Source of the DNA: Oxalobacter aliiformigenes
GTDB taxonomy: Bacteria; Pseudomonadota; Gammaproteobacteria; Burkholderiales; Burkholderiaceae_D
NCBI RefSeq assembly: GCF_027116575.1
Contig: NZ_CP098252.1
Coordinates: 248,001-312,000, forward strand
Direction of reading: 5' to 3'
Length of the DNA stretch: 64,000 nucleotides
Shown: one piece after another, positions 28,959-38,649 of the stretch
Layout of the letters: each line of letters begins with the position of its first letter
Position numbering within the stretch: position 1 is the first letter of the stretch
Program-made: the position numbers and the translations under genes
The notes under the pieces: model-generated
Databases searched by the model: none
Told to the model about the DNA's origin: nothing
What the model saw: the letters and a program-made list of their open reading frames with translations, nothing else

Positions 28959-30296
28959 ATGAGTGCGTTCCTGACAGATCTGCTGTTGCTGGTTTTGCTT
29001 ACCCTGTTAAATGGCATTTTTGCCATGTCGGAAATCGCACTGGTTTCTTCCAGAAAGGTGAGGTTGCAAAGCCTGTCGGATGAAGGAAGTTCCGGTGCCA
29101 GAAAGGCGCTTGAACTTTATCGGTTTCCCGCCCGTTTTCTGTCGACTATTCAGGTTGGTATCACCTCTATCGGTATCTTGAGCGGCGCTGTCGGTGAGAA
29201 GGCGATTTCAGCTCCTTTTGCCGCATGGTTGGGAAAGGTACCTTATCTGCATCCTTGGTCGAAGGGAATTGCATTGGCGGTAACCGTCGTTTGCCTGACG
29301 TATTTTACGGTCGTTATCGGTGAGCTTGTTCCGAAAAGTCTGGCCTTGCTGGCTCCTGAACGTCTTGCATCGCTGACGTCGCGGCCTTTGAGTGCACTTG
29401 CCGCCATTGCGTTGCCGCTGGTGTGGCTGTTATCGAAGTCAAGTGAGTGGTTGCTGGGTTTGCTGGGGGTCAAAAAGAACAATGAACCGCCGATCAGCGA
29501 CAACGAAATCAGGGCCTTGATGGGACAGGGTACTCAGGCGGGTGTTTTTCACAAGGGGGAACAGGAAATTGTTTCCAATGTCTTGAGGCTCGATCAGCAG
29601 CCTGTGGTTGAAATCATGACGCCGAAACACGATCTGGCGATACTTGATCTTGAGGATTCTCTTGATATATTGAGGAACCGGATTGCAGCGTCGGGACATA
29701 CAAGACTGATTGTCTGTCGTGATGGCCTTTCACATATACTGGGTATATTGCGACGCGGCGATCTGTTGGGAAAGACCATAAGCGGAACACCCGTTACACT
29801 GGAAGATATCGAATCCGTGCTGCAAAAACCCCTGTTTGTCCCGGAAACGATCAGTACGATTCAGTTGATGGAGAATTTTCGTCATTCGAAAAATTCACTG
29901 GCACTGATTGTGGATGAATATGGCGATGTCCAGGGAATCGTGACGCTAAACGATGTATTGGCAGCGATTGTCGGAGATTATTCTGTCCCTGAAATCCAGG
30001 AGGAAGATGATCTTATCCGCCGTGAGGACGGTTCATGGCTCGTGGACGGGGAAGTCAGTCTGGAAAGGCTGACGTCGGAGTTGGGTATCCGGCATGATTT
30101 GCCCGGGGAAGATTCGAACCGGTTTCATACAGTGGGTGGTTTTATGATGTACATGCTTGGCAGAATACCGGCCGCTGCCGATCGTTTCGATGTCGGTGGC
30201 TGGCGTTTTGAGGTCATGGACATGGATAAAAATCGCGTTGACAAGGTTCTGGTTACGCCATTCAAGCCTGATGAGGGGGATAAAAGGCAGGAGTGA
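28959..30296 (+). CDS. Hemolysin/CorC family membrane protein (CNNM-type)
   Basis: A 445-residue protein of the HlyC/CorC family, proposed in metal-ion (Mg or Co) efflux or homeostasis. The N-terminal DUF21 membrane domain (about 1-180) has TLLNGIFAMSEIALVSSRKVR. Two CBS domains follow (about 205-330: VEIMTPKHDL, LALIVDEYGDVQGIVTLNDV). The C-terminal CorC_HlyC domain (about 345-435) has VDGEVSLERL and FHTVGGFMM. Order and length are normal. It is a single gene; no riboswitch is visible in the 110-bp leader. Confidence 0.9.
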   Translation: MSAFLTDLLLLVLLTLLNGIFAMSEIALVSSRKVRLQSLSDEGSSGARKALELYRFPARFLSTIQVGITSIGILSGAVGEKAISAPFAAWLGKVPYLHPWSKGIALAVTVVCLTYFTVVIGELVPKSLALLAPERLASLTSRPLSALAAIALPLVWLLSKSSEWLLGLLGVKKNNEPPISDNEIRALMGQGTQAGVFHKGEQEIVSNVLRLDQQPVVEIMTPKHDLAILDLEDSLDILRNRIAASGHTRLIVCRDGLSHILGILRRGDLLGKTISGTPVTLEDIESVLQKPLFVPETISTIQLMENFRHSKNSLALIVDEYGDVQGIVTLNDVLAAIVGDYSVPEIQEEDDLIRREDGSWLVDGEVSLERLTSELGIRHDLPGEDSNRFHTVGGFMMYMLGRIPAAADRFDVGGWRFEVMDMDKNRVDKVLVTPFKPDEGDKRQE

Positions 30297-30407
30297 GTTC
30301 CGTTCGCTTGCCGGATTCCTTGCCGCTTCGGTTCCGGCAGGTATTCGCCTGAATGGCGCTCTCATCGTATAATCGCTGCCATTGCCTGTCATTACGGAAC
30401 ATCAACA

Positions 30408-31397
30408 TTGAACGATTACAAGAACAACGGCCCGGATAACGCTTTTCTGACGCCGATTTTGCCCGATCTGGAAGCTGTCAACCGGATTATCCGTCAACAG
30501 ATGCATTCGGATGTTGCGCTTATCGGGCGCATTGCGGACTATATCATCAATGCGGGAGGCAAACGTATTCGTCCGGTTCTTGTTCTGTTAATGGCAAAAG
30601 CACTGGGCTATCAGGGGACTTTGCACCAGATTCTTGCGGCTACGATTGAATTCATTCATACCGCCACGTTGTTGCATGATGATGTGGTGGATGAATCCGA
30701 ATTGAGGCGGGGCATTCCCAGTGCAAATGCGCTGTTCGGCAATGCATCTTCGGTTCTTGTTGGCGATTTTCTTTATACCCGTGCTTTCCAGATGATGGTT
30801 TCCGCAGGCAATATGCGTATTCTGGATGTTCTGGCGGATGCCACCAATCTTATTGCGGAAGGAGAGGTGCTTCAGCTGATGAATATACGCAATACCGATA
30901 TTGACGAGGAAGGATACTTCAAGGTTATTTACGCCAAAACAGCGAAATTGTTTGAGGCATCCTCTGTAATCGGTGCTCTTGTCGCCGGTGCGGCCGAGAG
31001 CGAAATTGACGCGGCAGCCCGGTTTGGCCGGGCACTTGGAATGGCTTTCCAGTTGGTTGATGACATGCTCGATTATGCCGGTGACAAGGGTGTTATGGGA
31101 AAAAATGCCGGAAACGATCTGAAAGAAGGCAAAATGACTTTGCCTCTTATTTATCTGATGAAAAACGGCAGTACAGAGCAGAAGATATCTGTCCGGAAAA
31201 GTATCGAGGATAACGACGGAAGCTGTTTCGAAGGCGTTTTGCATGCTGTCCGGTCAGCCGGCGCACTGGCATATACGCACAGCAAGGCGCAACAGGCCGC
31301 TAGGGACGCGGCACAGGCTTTATCCGTTTTGAACAGTGGTCAATATAAAAAATCTCTGCTAGAATTGTCATCCTTTTCAGTGGAAAGAAATTATTAG
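30408..31397 (+). CDS. ispB: Octaprenyl (polyprenyl) diphosphate synthase
   Basis: Builds the isoprenoid side chain of quinones. 329 residues with both aspartate-rich motifs, LLHDDVVDES and FQLVDDMLDYAGD, plus GGKRIRPVLVLL at the N-terminus. The start is a TTG at 30408; no ATG lies before the conserved region, and CGGA upstream is a weak ribosome-binding site. tRNA-Pro begins 18 bp after its stop and may be cut from the same transcript. Confidence 0.92.
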   Translation: MNDYKNNGPDNAFLTPILPDLEAVNRIIRQQMHSDVALIGRIADYIINAGGKRIRPVLVLLMAKALGYQGTLHQILAATIEFIHTATLLHDDVVDESELRRGIPSANALFGNASSVLVGDFLYTRAFQMMVSAGNMRILDVLADATNLIAEGEVLQLMNIRNTDIDEEGYFKVIYAKTAKLFEASSVIGALVAGAAESEIDAAARFGRALGMAFQLVDDMLDYAGDKGVMGKNAGNDLKEGKMTLPLIYLMKNGSTEQKISVRKSIEDNDGSCFEGVLHAVRSAGALAYTHSKAQQAARDAAQALSVLNSGQYKKSLLELSSFSVERNY

Positions 31398-31415
31398 TCT
31401 TTCCCGTTTTCAATT

Positions 31416-31492
31416 CGGGGTGTAGCTTAGCCTGGTAGAGCGCTACGTTCGGGACGTAGAGGCCGGAGGTTCGAATCCTCTCACCCCGACCA
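31416..31492 (+). tRNA. tRNA-Pro (anticodon CGG)
   Basis: Acceptor stem CGGGGTG/CACCCCG, anticodon stem CTACG/CGTAG with loop TTCGGGA, T-arm GGTTCGA, and encoded CCA (31490-31492). The anticodon CGG reads CCG (Pro). Confidence 0.97.
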
Positions 31493-31973
31493 GTTTTCTT
31501 CACATTTCCATTTTGTTTGTCAGGTGGTTTCCGGGACGTTTGCAGCCTCGGTTGTTTGTCTGCCGTGGCGCATTCGCTTGTATCCGGCTTTTGCTGTACC
31601 TAGTTGTCCGGCAGAAAGCTGATTCGCTGTGGTTTTGCGTAAAGCTGACAACGGCTCTTTTTTGACGGCCGGATTAACAGGTGAACGGTCAGGTTTTTCC
31701 GGACGGAATATCCTGTAGATAGGGTGCTTGCCGTTTATGCCGGAGTGAGGGGGCAGTCAAAGATGATAATCTCTTTTACTCGTCTGATTTTCCGGTGAAA
31801 AAATTTTTTCTTATGTTCAATTGAGTTTTCATAACCAAAATGGAATAAAATCCAAAGGTTTGGCATTTTATCAATGCGTAAAACCGGCACGAATTCCAGA
31901 GGGGGCTTCCCGTTGTTCGGCTTTCGGCAGACGGGAAGTTTGTTTATTTCAAGTACACTGACAGAGATTTTTT
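31493..31973. other. Long untranslated leader of the lyase gene
   Basis: About 480 bp between tRNA-Pro and the tyrosine phenol-lyase-like gene, without a convincing ORF. A hairpin (CTTCCCGT at 31906-31913 with ACGGGAAG at 31931-31938) followed by TTTGTTTATTTC lies 35 bp before the start codon and could be an attenuator or terminator. No tnaC-like Trp-containing leader peptide was found. Confidence 0.45.
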
Positions 31974-33428
31974 ATGTCCAACGAAACTATCAAGATGACC
32001 AGCGGGGAATATGTCCCTATTGAAATGCATAAAGTGAGGGTTGTTCAGAAACTCAATCTTTTGCCGATCGAAAAGCGTTTGAAAGCAATAGAAGACGCCG
32101 GTTACAATACTTTCCTGTTGCAAAATCGCGATGTCTTTATGGACATGCTGACGGATAGCGGCACCAATGCCATGTCTGACCGGCAGATCGCCTCGATGAT
32201 GATTGCCGATGATGCCTACGCGGGGTCCGAATCGTTCAACCGTTTGCAGGAAGCCGTCGAGGAAGTATTGGGAACGGAATACTTCCTTCCGGCCCATCAG
32301 GGACGTGCTGCTGAGCATATTATTTCACAGGCCTTCATCAAAAAGGGCGATATCGTTCCCATGAATTTCCACTTTACGACGACCAAGGCACATGTCGAAC
32401 TGGCCGGTGGGAAGGTTGTGGAGCTGTTTACGAATGATGCGCTTGAAATCCGGTCCGACAAGCCTTTCAAGGGCAATATGGATATCGGCAAACTGAAAGA
32501 TCTGATCAAGACGGTTGGCAAGGACAAGATCCCCTATATCCGTATGGAAGCGGGAACCAACCTGATCGGTGGTCAGCCGTTTTCCGTTGAGAACATGCGT
32601 GCTGTACGGAAGGTCGCGGATGAAAACGGTATCCTGATCGTTCTGGATATCAGTCTGGTTTGCGAAAACATGTATTTCATCAAGATGCGTGAACAGGAAT
32701 TCATGGACAAGTCTCCTGCGGAAATCCTGCGCACACTTTGCGATCTGGCCGATATCATTTATTTTTCGGCTCGCAAGATCAGTTGTTCGCGTGGAGGCGG
32801 TATTGCTACAAGGAATCGCGATCTTTATCTCAGAATGCGGGATCTGATTCCTCTCTTTGAAGGTTTTCTTACTTATGGCGGTATTTCCGTTCGGGAAATA
32901 GAATCCATGGCGGTCGGCTTGCGGGAAGCCACGGACTGGAATGTTATCCGCCATTCTCCTGAGTTCATCAAATATCTGGTGGACAGTCTGGATGCCAAGG
33001 GTATTCCGGTCATTACGCCGGCTGGCGGGCTGGGTGCCCATCTGGATGCAAGAGGGTTTTTGCCGCATCTGACGTCTTTCGATTATCCTGCTGGCGCACT
33101 GGCTGCCGCACTTTATATCGTTTCCGGGGTTCGCGGTATGGAACGGGGCACGATTTCGATGGATCGTGATGAACAGGGCAATGATGTCCCATCCGAGGTC
33201 GAATTGTTGCGTCTGGCTTTCCCGAGAAGGGTTTTCACGCTGTCGCAAGTCAAATATGCGGAAGATCGTATTGAATGGCTGTGGAAAAACCGTGAATTGA
33301 TCGGTGGTCTGAAATTTACTGAAGAACCCAAGGTATTGCGTTTCTTTGTCGGACGCCTTGCTCCGACAACGGACTGGCCGCAGAAACTGCTTGCCAAATT
33401 CAGGGAAGATTTTGGCGACAGTTTGTAA
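31974..33428 (+). CDS. Tyrosine phenol-lyase-like beta-eliminating lyase
   Basis: A 484-residue PLP enzyme of the tyrosine phenol-lyase/tryptophanase family, which splits aromatic amino acids to pyruvate, ammonia and phenol or indole. The PLP lysine is K268 in S-A-R-K. Specificity marks point to the phenol-lyase side: Arg391 in GMERG (Arg381 of Citrobacter TPL), TTTK at the Thr124 site and LRFF at Phe448. Differences are notable. The conserved Arg217 after the PLP aspartate is replaced (D-I-S-L-V-C-E-N), and the sequence after the lysine diverges (ISCSRGGG for DCLVNIGG). Substrate is therefore uncertain. It has a long leader with a hairpin. Confidence 0.8.
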   Translation: MSNETIKMTSGEYVPIEMHKVRVVQKLNLLPIEKRLKAIEDAGYNTFLLQNRDVFMDMLTDSGTNAMSDRQIASMMIADDAYAGSESFNRLQEAVEEVLGTEYFLPAHQGRAAEHIISQAFIKKGDIVPMNFHFTTTKAHVELAGGKVVELFTNDALEIRSDKPFKGNMDIGKLKDLIKTVGKDKIPYIRMEAGTNLIGGQPFSVENMRAVRKVADENGILIVLDISLVCENMYFIKMREQEFMDKSPAEILRTLCDLADIIYFSARKISCSRGGGIATRNRDLYLRMRDLIPLFEGFLTYGGISVREIESMAVGLREATDWNVIRHSPEFIKYLVDSLDAKGIPVITPAGGLGAHLDARGFLPHLTSFDYPAGALAAALYIVSGVRGMERGTISMDRDEQGNDVPSEVELLRLAFPRRVFTLSQVKYAEDRIEWLWKNRELIGGLKFTEEPKVLRFFVGRLAPTTDWPQKLLAKFREDFGDSL

Positions 33429-33452
33429 TCTTCAGTACGGATTCAGTTCAGG

Positions 33453-33478
33453 AAAGCGGCTGTCAGGGCCGCTTTTTT
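33453..33478 (+). terminator. Terminator of the lyase gene
   Basis: 8-bp stem (33453-33460 and 33468-33475), 7-base loop, T run. Confidence 0.88.
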
Positions 33479-33620
33479 AACGGATACGAGATTGTTTTCC
33501 GGCAGTATGTCGGAATCACTGGTATTTTTTTCCGGTCCGAAACCCGGCAGGGTATCGGGAAAAACCGGAAAGTTTTTTGTCCGTGCGAACATGAAATGAT
33601 AGTCTGTCCCGGATAGTGAA

Positions 33621-34349
33621 TTGATGAGACGAAATAATATGCTGACTGTGCTTGAAAGTACCGGCTCCGTACTGGATTGTGCCTGGAAAATGGTGGCTGA
33701 TTCCGGATTATCTGTTTTTGATGCGGTTCTTTCTTATGAACAAACTGCCGGTCGGGGGCAGTATGGACGATCCTGGATCAGTCCGAGGGGCAATGTTTAT
33801 GCAGCAGTCCGGCTTCCTTCTGTTGCGCCGTTTGACAATATGGAAGCCGCTTTGGCATTGTCGTGTTGTATCGCTGCGACACTTTCCGATTTCGGGTTCG
33901 ATACAAAAATCAAGTGGACGAATGATCTTGTTGTTGATGGCGGCAAGGTGGCCGGTATCCTTCTTGAGCAAAAGGGCGATAAGCTGATTGCCGGTTTTGG
34001 TATTAATGTCATGTCTTGTCCTGATTCCGGTGTTCTTCGTCAGGATGCGGCACTTCCGGCTACTTGCCTGTACAATATCAATCCTCAGGCGGCGGCGAAT
34101 CTCACTCCTGAAACCATTGTGGAAAATCTGGTTGACCGGTTGAAAACGCTTGATCTTCGCAAGTTTGCGGGTTCGTGGCGTACAGAAGCTCTTTCCCGTC
34201 TTTTATGGCTGCATGAGGCGGTCTGTCTCGATGTTGACGGAATATCCATTCGTGGTGTTTTGGCCGGGATAGATGAGCATGGCGGCCTGATGCTGGCGAC
34301 TCCGGAGGGTATTGCGAACCATATGAGGGGTACTCTGAGGAAGGTTTGA
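33621..34349 (+). CDS. birA: Biotin--protein ligase BirA (catalytic form without HTH)
   Basis: Attaches biotin to the carrier lysine of biotin enzymes through biotinyl-AMP. 242 residues cover only the ligase and C-terminal domains. The adenylate motif GRGQYGRSWISP stands for GRGRRGRxW, and KWTNDLVVDGGKVAGILLE is the biotin/ATP-binding block. The DNA-binding HTH of E. coli BirA is absent, so no bio-operon repression is expected. Its neighbour downstream is a biotin-dependent carboxylase, the probable client. An in-frame ATG 18 bases downstream is an alternative start. Confidence 0.92.
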   Translation: MMRRNNMLTVLESTGSVLDCAWKMVADSGLSVFDAVLSYEQTAGRGQYGRSWISPRGNVYAAVRLPSVAPFDNMEAALALSCCIAATLSDFGFDTKIKWTNDLVVDGGKVAGILLEQKGDKLIAGFGINVMSCPDSGVLRQDAALPATCLYNINPQAAANLTPETIVENLVDRLKTLDLRKFAGSWRTEALSRLLWLHEAVCLDVDGISIRGVLAGIDEHGGLMLATPEGIANHMRGTLRKV

Positions 34350-34733
34350 CGGGATAGTCATAAAGTCCCGGTTCAGAAGGACGTATCGTCTGTCGTCTGT
34401 AATGTCCGCATTCAGTTCCTGAATGCCGTTTTGCCACATGTAAGGCAGTTCATATAGCGTCAGGGACTGTCGTGTAAAAATCCGGACGTTATTTGAAAAT
34501 GTTTGCAATTCGAGAATGTTTGCGTAAAAAATACCACCCTAGCATATAATTTGTTTTTGTGAATTTTTTGGCTTTTGAAGCTAGCCTGATTGGCTTGGGA
34601 AAGATAAACAGTCGTCACCGCTTCCGGTTAAAGGTAGTTTTGCCATCCATTTTTATAGTTCAATCCCGTATGGTTGGGGTTAGCGGTAGATTTTTGATAA
34701 CAGATTGAATCAGTGAGTGTGCAGAGAAAAGAA
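34350..34733. other. Promoter region of the carboxylase gene
   Basis: About 380 bp. It contains a perfect TATAAT (34545-34550) with TTGCGT 19 bases upstream (34520-34525), a plausible but long-spaced promoter giving a 5' leader of about 180 bases. No ORF is supportable. Confidence 0.45.
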
Positions 34734-37700
34734 ATGAATTTGAAAAAAAGAACCTTTGAGGAAGTCCGGGAGTCTCTGCGTGGCAAAGTCATCCTGGTCG
34801 TGAACCGCGGTATCCCGGCACGTCGTATTTGCCGGTCGATTAGTGAACGGTTTGAGGCTGTTTCGGCAATGACGGTGACCGATATTGACAAGACCCAGCC
34901 GGCTGCTGCCTCCGCTCAGGAGTTGATCCTTTTGGGTTCTGATCCTCGTGCTTATCTCAATCTTGAACGGATCATCGAACTGGCCAAGCAGCGTGATGTC
35001 GTGGCGATGCATCCGGGATGGGGTTTCGCCAGTGAAGACATGCTTTTTCCGAAACTGGCAGAAGAAGCGGGTATTACATTTATCGGTGCCTCTGCCGATG
35101 CCATGTACAAGCTGGGCAACAAGGTTCAGGCTCGTATCATTGCCCGTCAGGTAGGGGTTCCTGTTGTCCCGGGTTCGGATGATTCGGTGACGGTTGAACA
35201 GGCCCGGGCCATTATCGAGGAAATCGGCTTGCCGATCATGCTGAAAGCTGAAGGCGGTGGCGGTGGTCGCGGCATTTTCCGGGTGACCAATCAGGAGGAG
35301 CTGGAAGATGCGTTTTCGAAGGCTTCTGCCATGGCACAGGCTTCTTTTGGCAATCCCCGTCTGTTTGTCGAGAAGTATCTGCCAAATGTTCACCATATCG
35401 AAATCCAGGTTATCGCTGACCGTTGGGGCAATGTTTTCGCGTTTGATGAACGCGATTGTACGGTACAGCGCAACAATCAGAAACTTATTGAAATCACACC
35501 GTCTCCCTGGAAAGGGCTGACTCCGGAGTTGCGTGAACGACTGAAAGATTATGCCCGGCGAATGGTATCGGCAGTAGGATATCACTCGGTTGCCACGGTT
35601 GAGTTTCTTGTTACCGAGGATTCAACGCCTTACATGATCGAGGTCAATACCCGTTTGCAGGTTGAGCATGGTATCACCGAGAGCCGTTACGGGATCGATC
35701 TTGTCGAAGAACAGATCGCCATCGCATTCGGTTCGGAATTGCGCTTCAATGAAGAAAATACACGCCCGATTTTCACCTCGATGCAGGTTCGCGTCAATCT
35801 CGAAGATCCGCAGGATGGTTTTACTCCCAATTCAGGATTGATTACCCGTTATGTTTCCACGGGGGGGCCTGGTGTCCGTCTGGATTCGAATCTCTCGGCC
35901 GGTTATGAATTTCCGTCCAATTATGATTCGGCGGGTGCCTTGCTGATTACCTATTCGCATGATTGGCAGAAGACGATGGGCATTATGGAACGTGCCTTGT
36001 CCGAATATGTGATCGGAGGACTCAAGACGACGATTCCGTTCATGCAGACAATCATCAATGATGAGAATTTCCGTAACGGGAATATTACGACGACGTATAT
36101 CCACGATCATCCGGAATTGCTCAATTACACGGATCTGGCTCCGGAAAATGAGCGACTGGCGAAGCTGGTGGCGGAAATTTCTGCCCGCGGATACAATCCG
36201 TATGTTTCATTGGGAACATACCGTAATCGCAACACTCCGTCACTGGGCAGTTTCAAGGCGATATTGCCGGAAATTACTCCTCAGGCCAAGCGTAAGCCTT
36301 CGCCGTATCCTCGTGGCGACCGTCGTGCACTGCTTGATTATGTACGTGACAGCGGAAAGATCCATTTTACGGATACCACAACACGCGACATGACCCAGTC
36401 GAACAACGGTAATCGCATGCGTCTGGCTGAAGACAGGCTGGTCGGACCTTATCTGGATAATCTCGGTCTGTTTTCCATTGAAAATGGCGGGGGCGCTCAT
36501 TTCCATGTGGCCATGCTTGCCAACATGACTTATCCGTTCAGGGAAGCGCGTGAGTGGAACACTTTCGCACCGAAAACCCTGAAACAGTTGCTGATCCGTT
36601 CGACCAATGTGCTCGGTTACAGTCCGCAGCCAAGAAACCTCATGCGCCTGACGGGCGAGATGATCTGCGATCATTATGACGTGGTTCGGTGCTTCGATTT
36701 CCTGAATGAACCGGCCAATATGCTTCCGATTACGGAAGTTGTCATGGATCGCAAGGACAAGGTTTTCGAACCTGCCCTGTCGCTTTCCTATGCCAAGGGG
36801 TTTGATATCGACCATTACCTCAAGGTCACGGAATCCATTATCGCCATGATGTCCAAGGTTTCGGGCTTGCCGGAAAAAGCGGTTATCCGTGAATTCATTC
36901 TGGGCCTGAAGGACATGGCAGGTGTCTGCCCACCGAAATTCATGCGCGAGTTGGTTACGGCGCTCAGAAAACGGTGGCCGGAACTGGTTCTGCATTACCA
37001 CCGGCATGTTACTGACGGACTTTTCCTGCCGGCTTGCGCTGCGGCAGCTGAAGCCGGTTGCCAGATTATTGATGCCGGACTGGGTGCTTCGGTTCGCAGT
37101 TACGGCCAGGGAGATATCGGTTCGCTGGCGGCCTATCTGGAAGAGGAGCTCGGTCTGGATATCAGCCTGAATCGTGAAGCCTTGCGGGATGCAAATTTTG
37201 TCTGCAAGCAGTTCATGCCGTATTTCGACCGTTACTGTTCGCCTTATTTCCAGGGTGTCGATCACGATGTTATCCGTTATGCCATGCCGGGCGGGGCGAC
37301 TTCTTCTTCCCAGGAAGGTGCGGTCAAGCAGGGTTACATCCAGTTGCTTCCTTATATGCTCGATTTTCTGGCATATACCCGCCAGATCGTGCGTTACCAC
37401 GATGTGACGCCAGGGTCGCAAACGACGTGGAATACCGCTTTCCTTGCGGTCACCGGGGCCTATAAACGTGGCGGCATGCCTGAGGTGCAGCAGTTGCTGT
37501 CCGTACTCAAAACCGTGACGGAAGTGAAGGAAGAAGATCTGCCGGAAGATATCAGACAGAAACGGCTGGATATTTACCGCGACTGCAATGAGGCATTCCA
37601 GAAGCTTCTGCTTGGACGGTTCGGGCGGCTTCCGCTTGGATTCCCGGCCGATTGGGTGTACCAGAGCGCTTTTGGTGCGGAATGGGAAAGTGCAATTGCT

Positions 37701-38450
37701 TCCCGTACGGAAGTTTCTCCACTGGAAAACCTGCCGCCTGTCGATATGGATGCCGAAAGGGCTGAATTGGCGAAACTTCTGAAGCGTGATCCGACGGATG
37801 AGGAATTCGTCATGTATCTGAATCATCCGGCGGATGCGATCAAAACCATTGAATTCCAGAAAAAATTCGGCAATCCGAATCATTTGCCGCTGGATGTGTG
37901 GTTTGAAGGGATCAAACCGGGGCAGACCCTTAATTTTAATACGTCAAGTGGCAAGCCGCACCAGATGCTTCTTCTGAGTATTGATCCGGTCAACGAGAGC
38001 GGGGTCGCGACAGTAAGATATGTCCTGGATTCCGAAATTCTGACGAGCGATGTCCAGATTGACGCACCTGTCACTGCGGCAGGTGGTGGTGGCGAATCTG
38101 TTATTGCCGAAAGCGGCAATCCTTATCATGTCGCCAGCCCGCGCAAGGCTGATCTCTGGATCGTTCATGTCAAGGAAGGCGATATCGTCAAGCAGGGACA
38201 GGAGCTTTTCAATGTTTCCATCATGAAGCAGGAAAGATCGGTTCTGTCTCCGGTGAACGGAATTGTCAAGAGAGTGGTCAAGACGGCCGATTTCAAGAAG
38301 GATCACCGTATGGTACCGGTTCTTGAAGGCGAGCTTATTGTCGAACTTTCTCCGGTGCCGAAATTGTGTCCGAAGTGTGCCTATCCGATTACGGATGAAC
38401 AATCGCGGTTCTGCCCGAATTGTGGTACCAAGATTTCTGATCCATCCTGA
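34734..38450 (+). CDS. pyc: Biotin-dependent pyruvate carboxylase, divergent type with C-terminal zinc ribbon
   Basis: Predicted to carboxylate pyruvate to oxaloacetate, the anaplerotic step after pyruvate kinase. About 1238 residues in the single-chain order: biotin carboxylase (about 15-470; NRGIPARR, EGGGGGRG, VEHGITE at 311-315 where HPVTE is usual), carboxyltransferase (about 540-1000; FTDTTTRDM with D547, carboxylatable K726 in KDMAG, metal ligands H754 and H756), and the biotinyl domain with K1165 in I-M-K-Q instead of A-M-K-M. Unusually, four cysteines (1212, 1215, 1227, 1230) form a C-terminal zinc ribbon. The carboxyltransferase part is divergent, so another 2-oxoacid is possible. 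A GTG 21 bases upstream is an alternative start. Confidence 0.85.
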   Translation: MNLKKRTFEEVRESLRGKVILVVNRGIPARRICRSISERFEAVSAMTVTDIDKTQPAAASAQELILLGSDPRAYLNLERIIELAKQRDVVAMHPGWGFASEDMLFPKLAEEAGITFIGASADAMYKLGNKVQARIIARQVGVPVVPGSDDSVTVEQARAIIEEIGLPIMLKAEGGGGGRGIFRVTNQEELEDAFSKASAMAQASFGNPRLFVEKYLPNVHHIEIQVIADRWGNVFAFDERDCTVQRNNQKLIEITPSPWKGLTPELRERLKDYARRMVSAVGYHSVATVEFLVTEDSTPYMIEVNTRLQVEHGITESRYGIDLVEEQIAIAFGSELRFNEENTRPIFTSMQVRVNLEDPQDGFTPNSGLITRYVSTGGPGVRLDSNLSAGYEFPSNYDSAGALLITYSHDWQKTMGIMERALSEYVIGGLKTTIPFMQTIINDENFRNGNITTTYIHDHPELLNYTDLAPENERLAKLVAEISARGYNPYVSLGTYRNRNTPSLGSFKAILPEITPQAKRKPSPYPRGDRRALLDYVRDSGKIHFTDTTTRDMTQSNNGNRMRLAEDRLVGPYLDNLGLFSIENGGGAHFHVAMLANMTYPFREAREWNTFAPKTLKQLLIRSTNVLGYSPQPRNLMRLTGEMICDHYDVVRCFDFLNEPANMLPITEVVMDRKDKVFEPALSLSYAKGFDIDHYLKVTESIIAMMSKVSGLPEKAVIREFILGLKDMAGVCPPKFMRELVTALRKRWPELVLHYHRHVTDGLFLPACAAAAEAGCQIIDAGLGASVRSYGQGDIGSLAAYLEEELGLDISLNREALRDANFVCKQFMPYFDRYCSPYFQGVDHDVIRYAMPGGATSSSQEGAVKQGYIQLLPYMLDFLAYTRQIVRYHDVTPGSQTTWNTAFLAVTGAYKRGGMPEVQQLLSVLKTVTEVKEEDLPEDIRQKRLDIYRDCNEAFQKLLLGRFGRLPLGFPADWVYQSAFGAEWESAIASRTEVSPLENLPPVDMDAERAELAKLLKRDPTDEEFVMYLNHPADAIKTIEFQKKFGNPNHLPLDVWFEGIKPGQTLNFNTSSGKPHQMLLLSIDPVNESGVATVRYVLDSEILTSDVQIDAPVTAAGGGGESVIAESGNPYHVASPRKADLWIVHVKEGDIVKQGQELFNVSIMKQERSVLSPVNGIVKRVVKTADFKKDHRMVPVLEGELIVELSPVPKLCPKCAYPITDEQSRFCPNCGTKISDPS

Positions 38451-38516
38451 GATGAGCGATATCGTGTGTGAGACTGGTGTCCGTTTGACAGGGAATCGGT
38501 AATCGGAATGTTTTAG

Positions 38517-38559
38517 AATGACAAAAGCCCCGTGGGAAACCCGCGGGGCTTTTGTCATT
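38517..38559. terminator. Bidirectional terminator between pyc and the lysR gene
   Basis: A 20-bp inverted repeat (38517-38536 and 38540-38559, one G-U pair) with an AAA loop and GC-rich core ending in CTTTTGTC on both strands. It separates convergent genes. Confidence 0.92.
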
Positions 38560-38649
38560 AAGGAAAGATCAGTATTTCATTTCCGGAAACCGGTTTGTCA
38601 TCTGAATAAAAACAGCAACAGATTCCCGCTGTCATTCTGATTGCCATGA

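Noticed and set aside
36240..37883. 547-codon open frame on the minus strand inside the carboxylase gene
   Set aside because: It is the antisense shadow of a long conserved coding region; composition is rich in Arg, His, Gln and Asn with no domain. The same holds for long antisense frames within metH, glyA, ribD, porin 1, hyi-glxR, the antiporter and frc.
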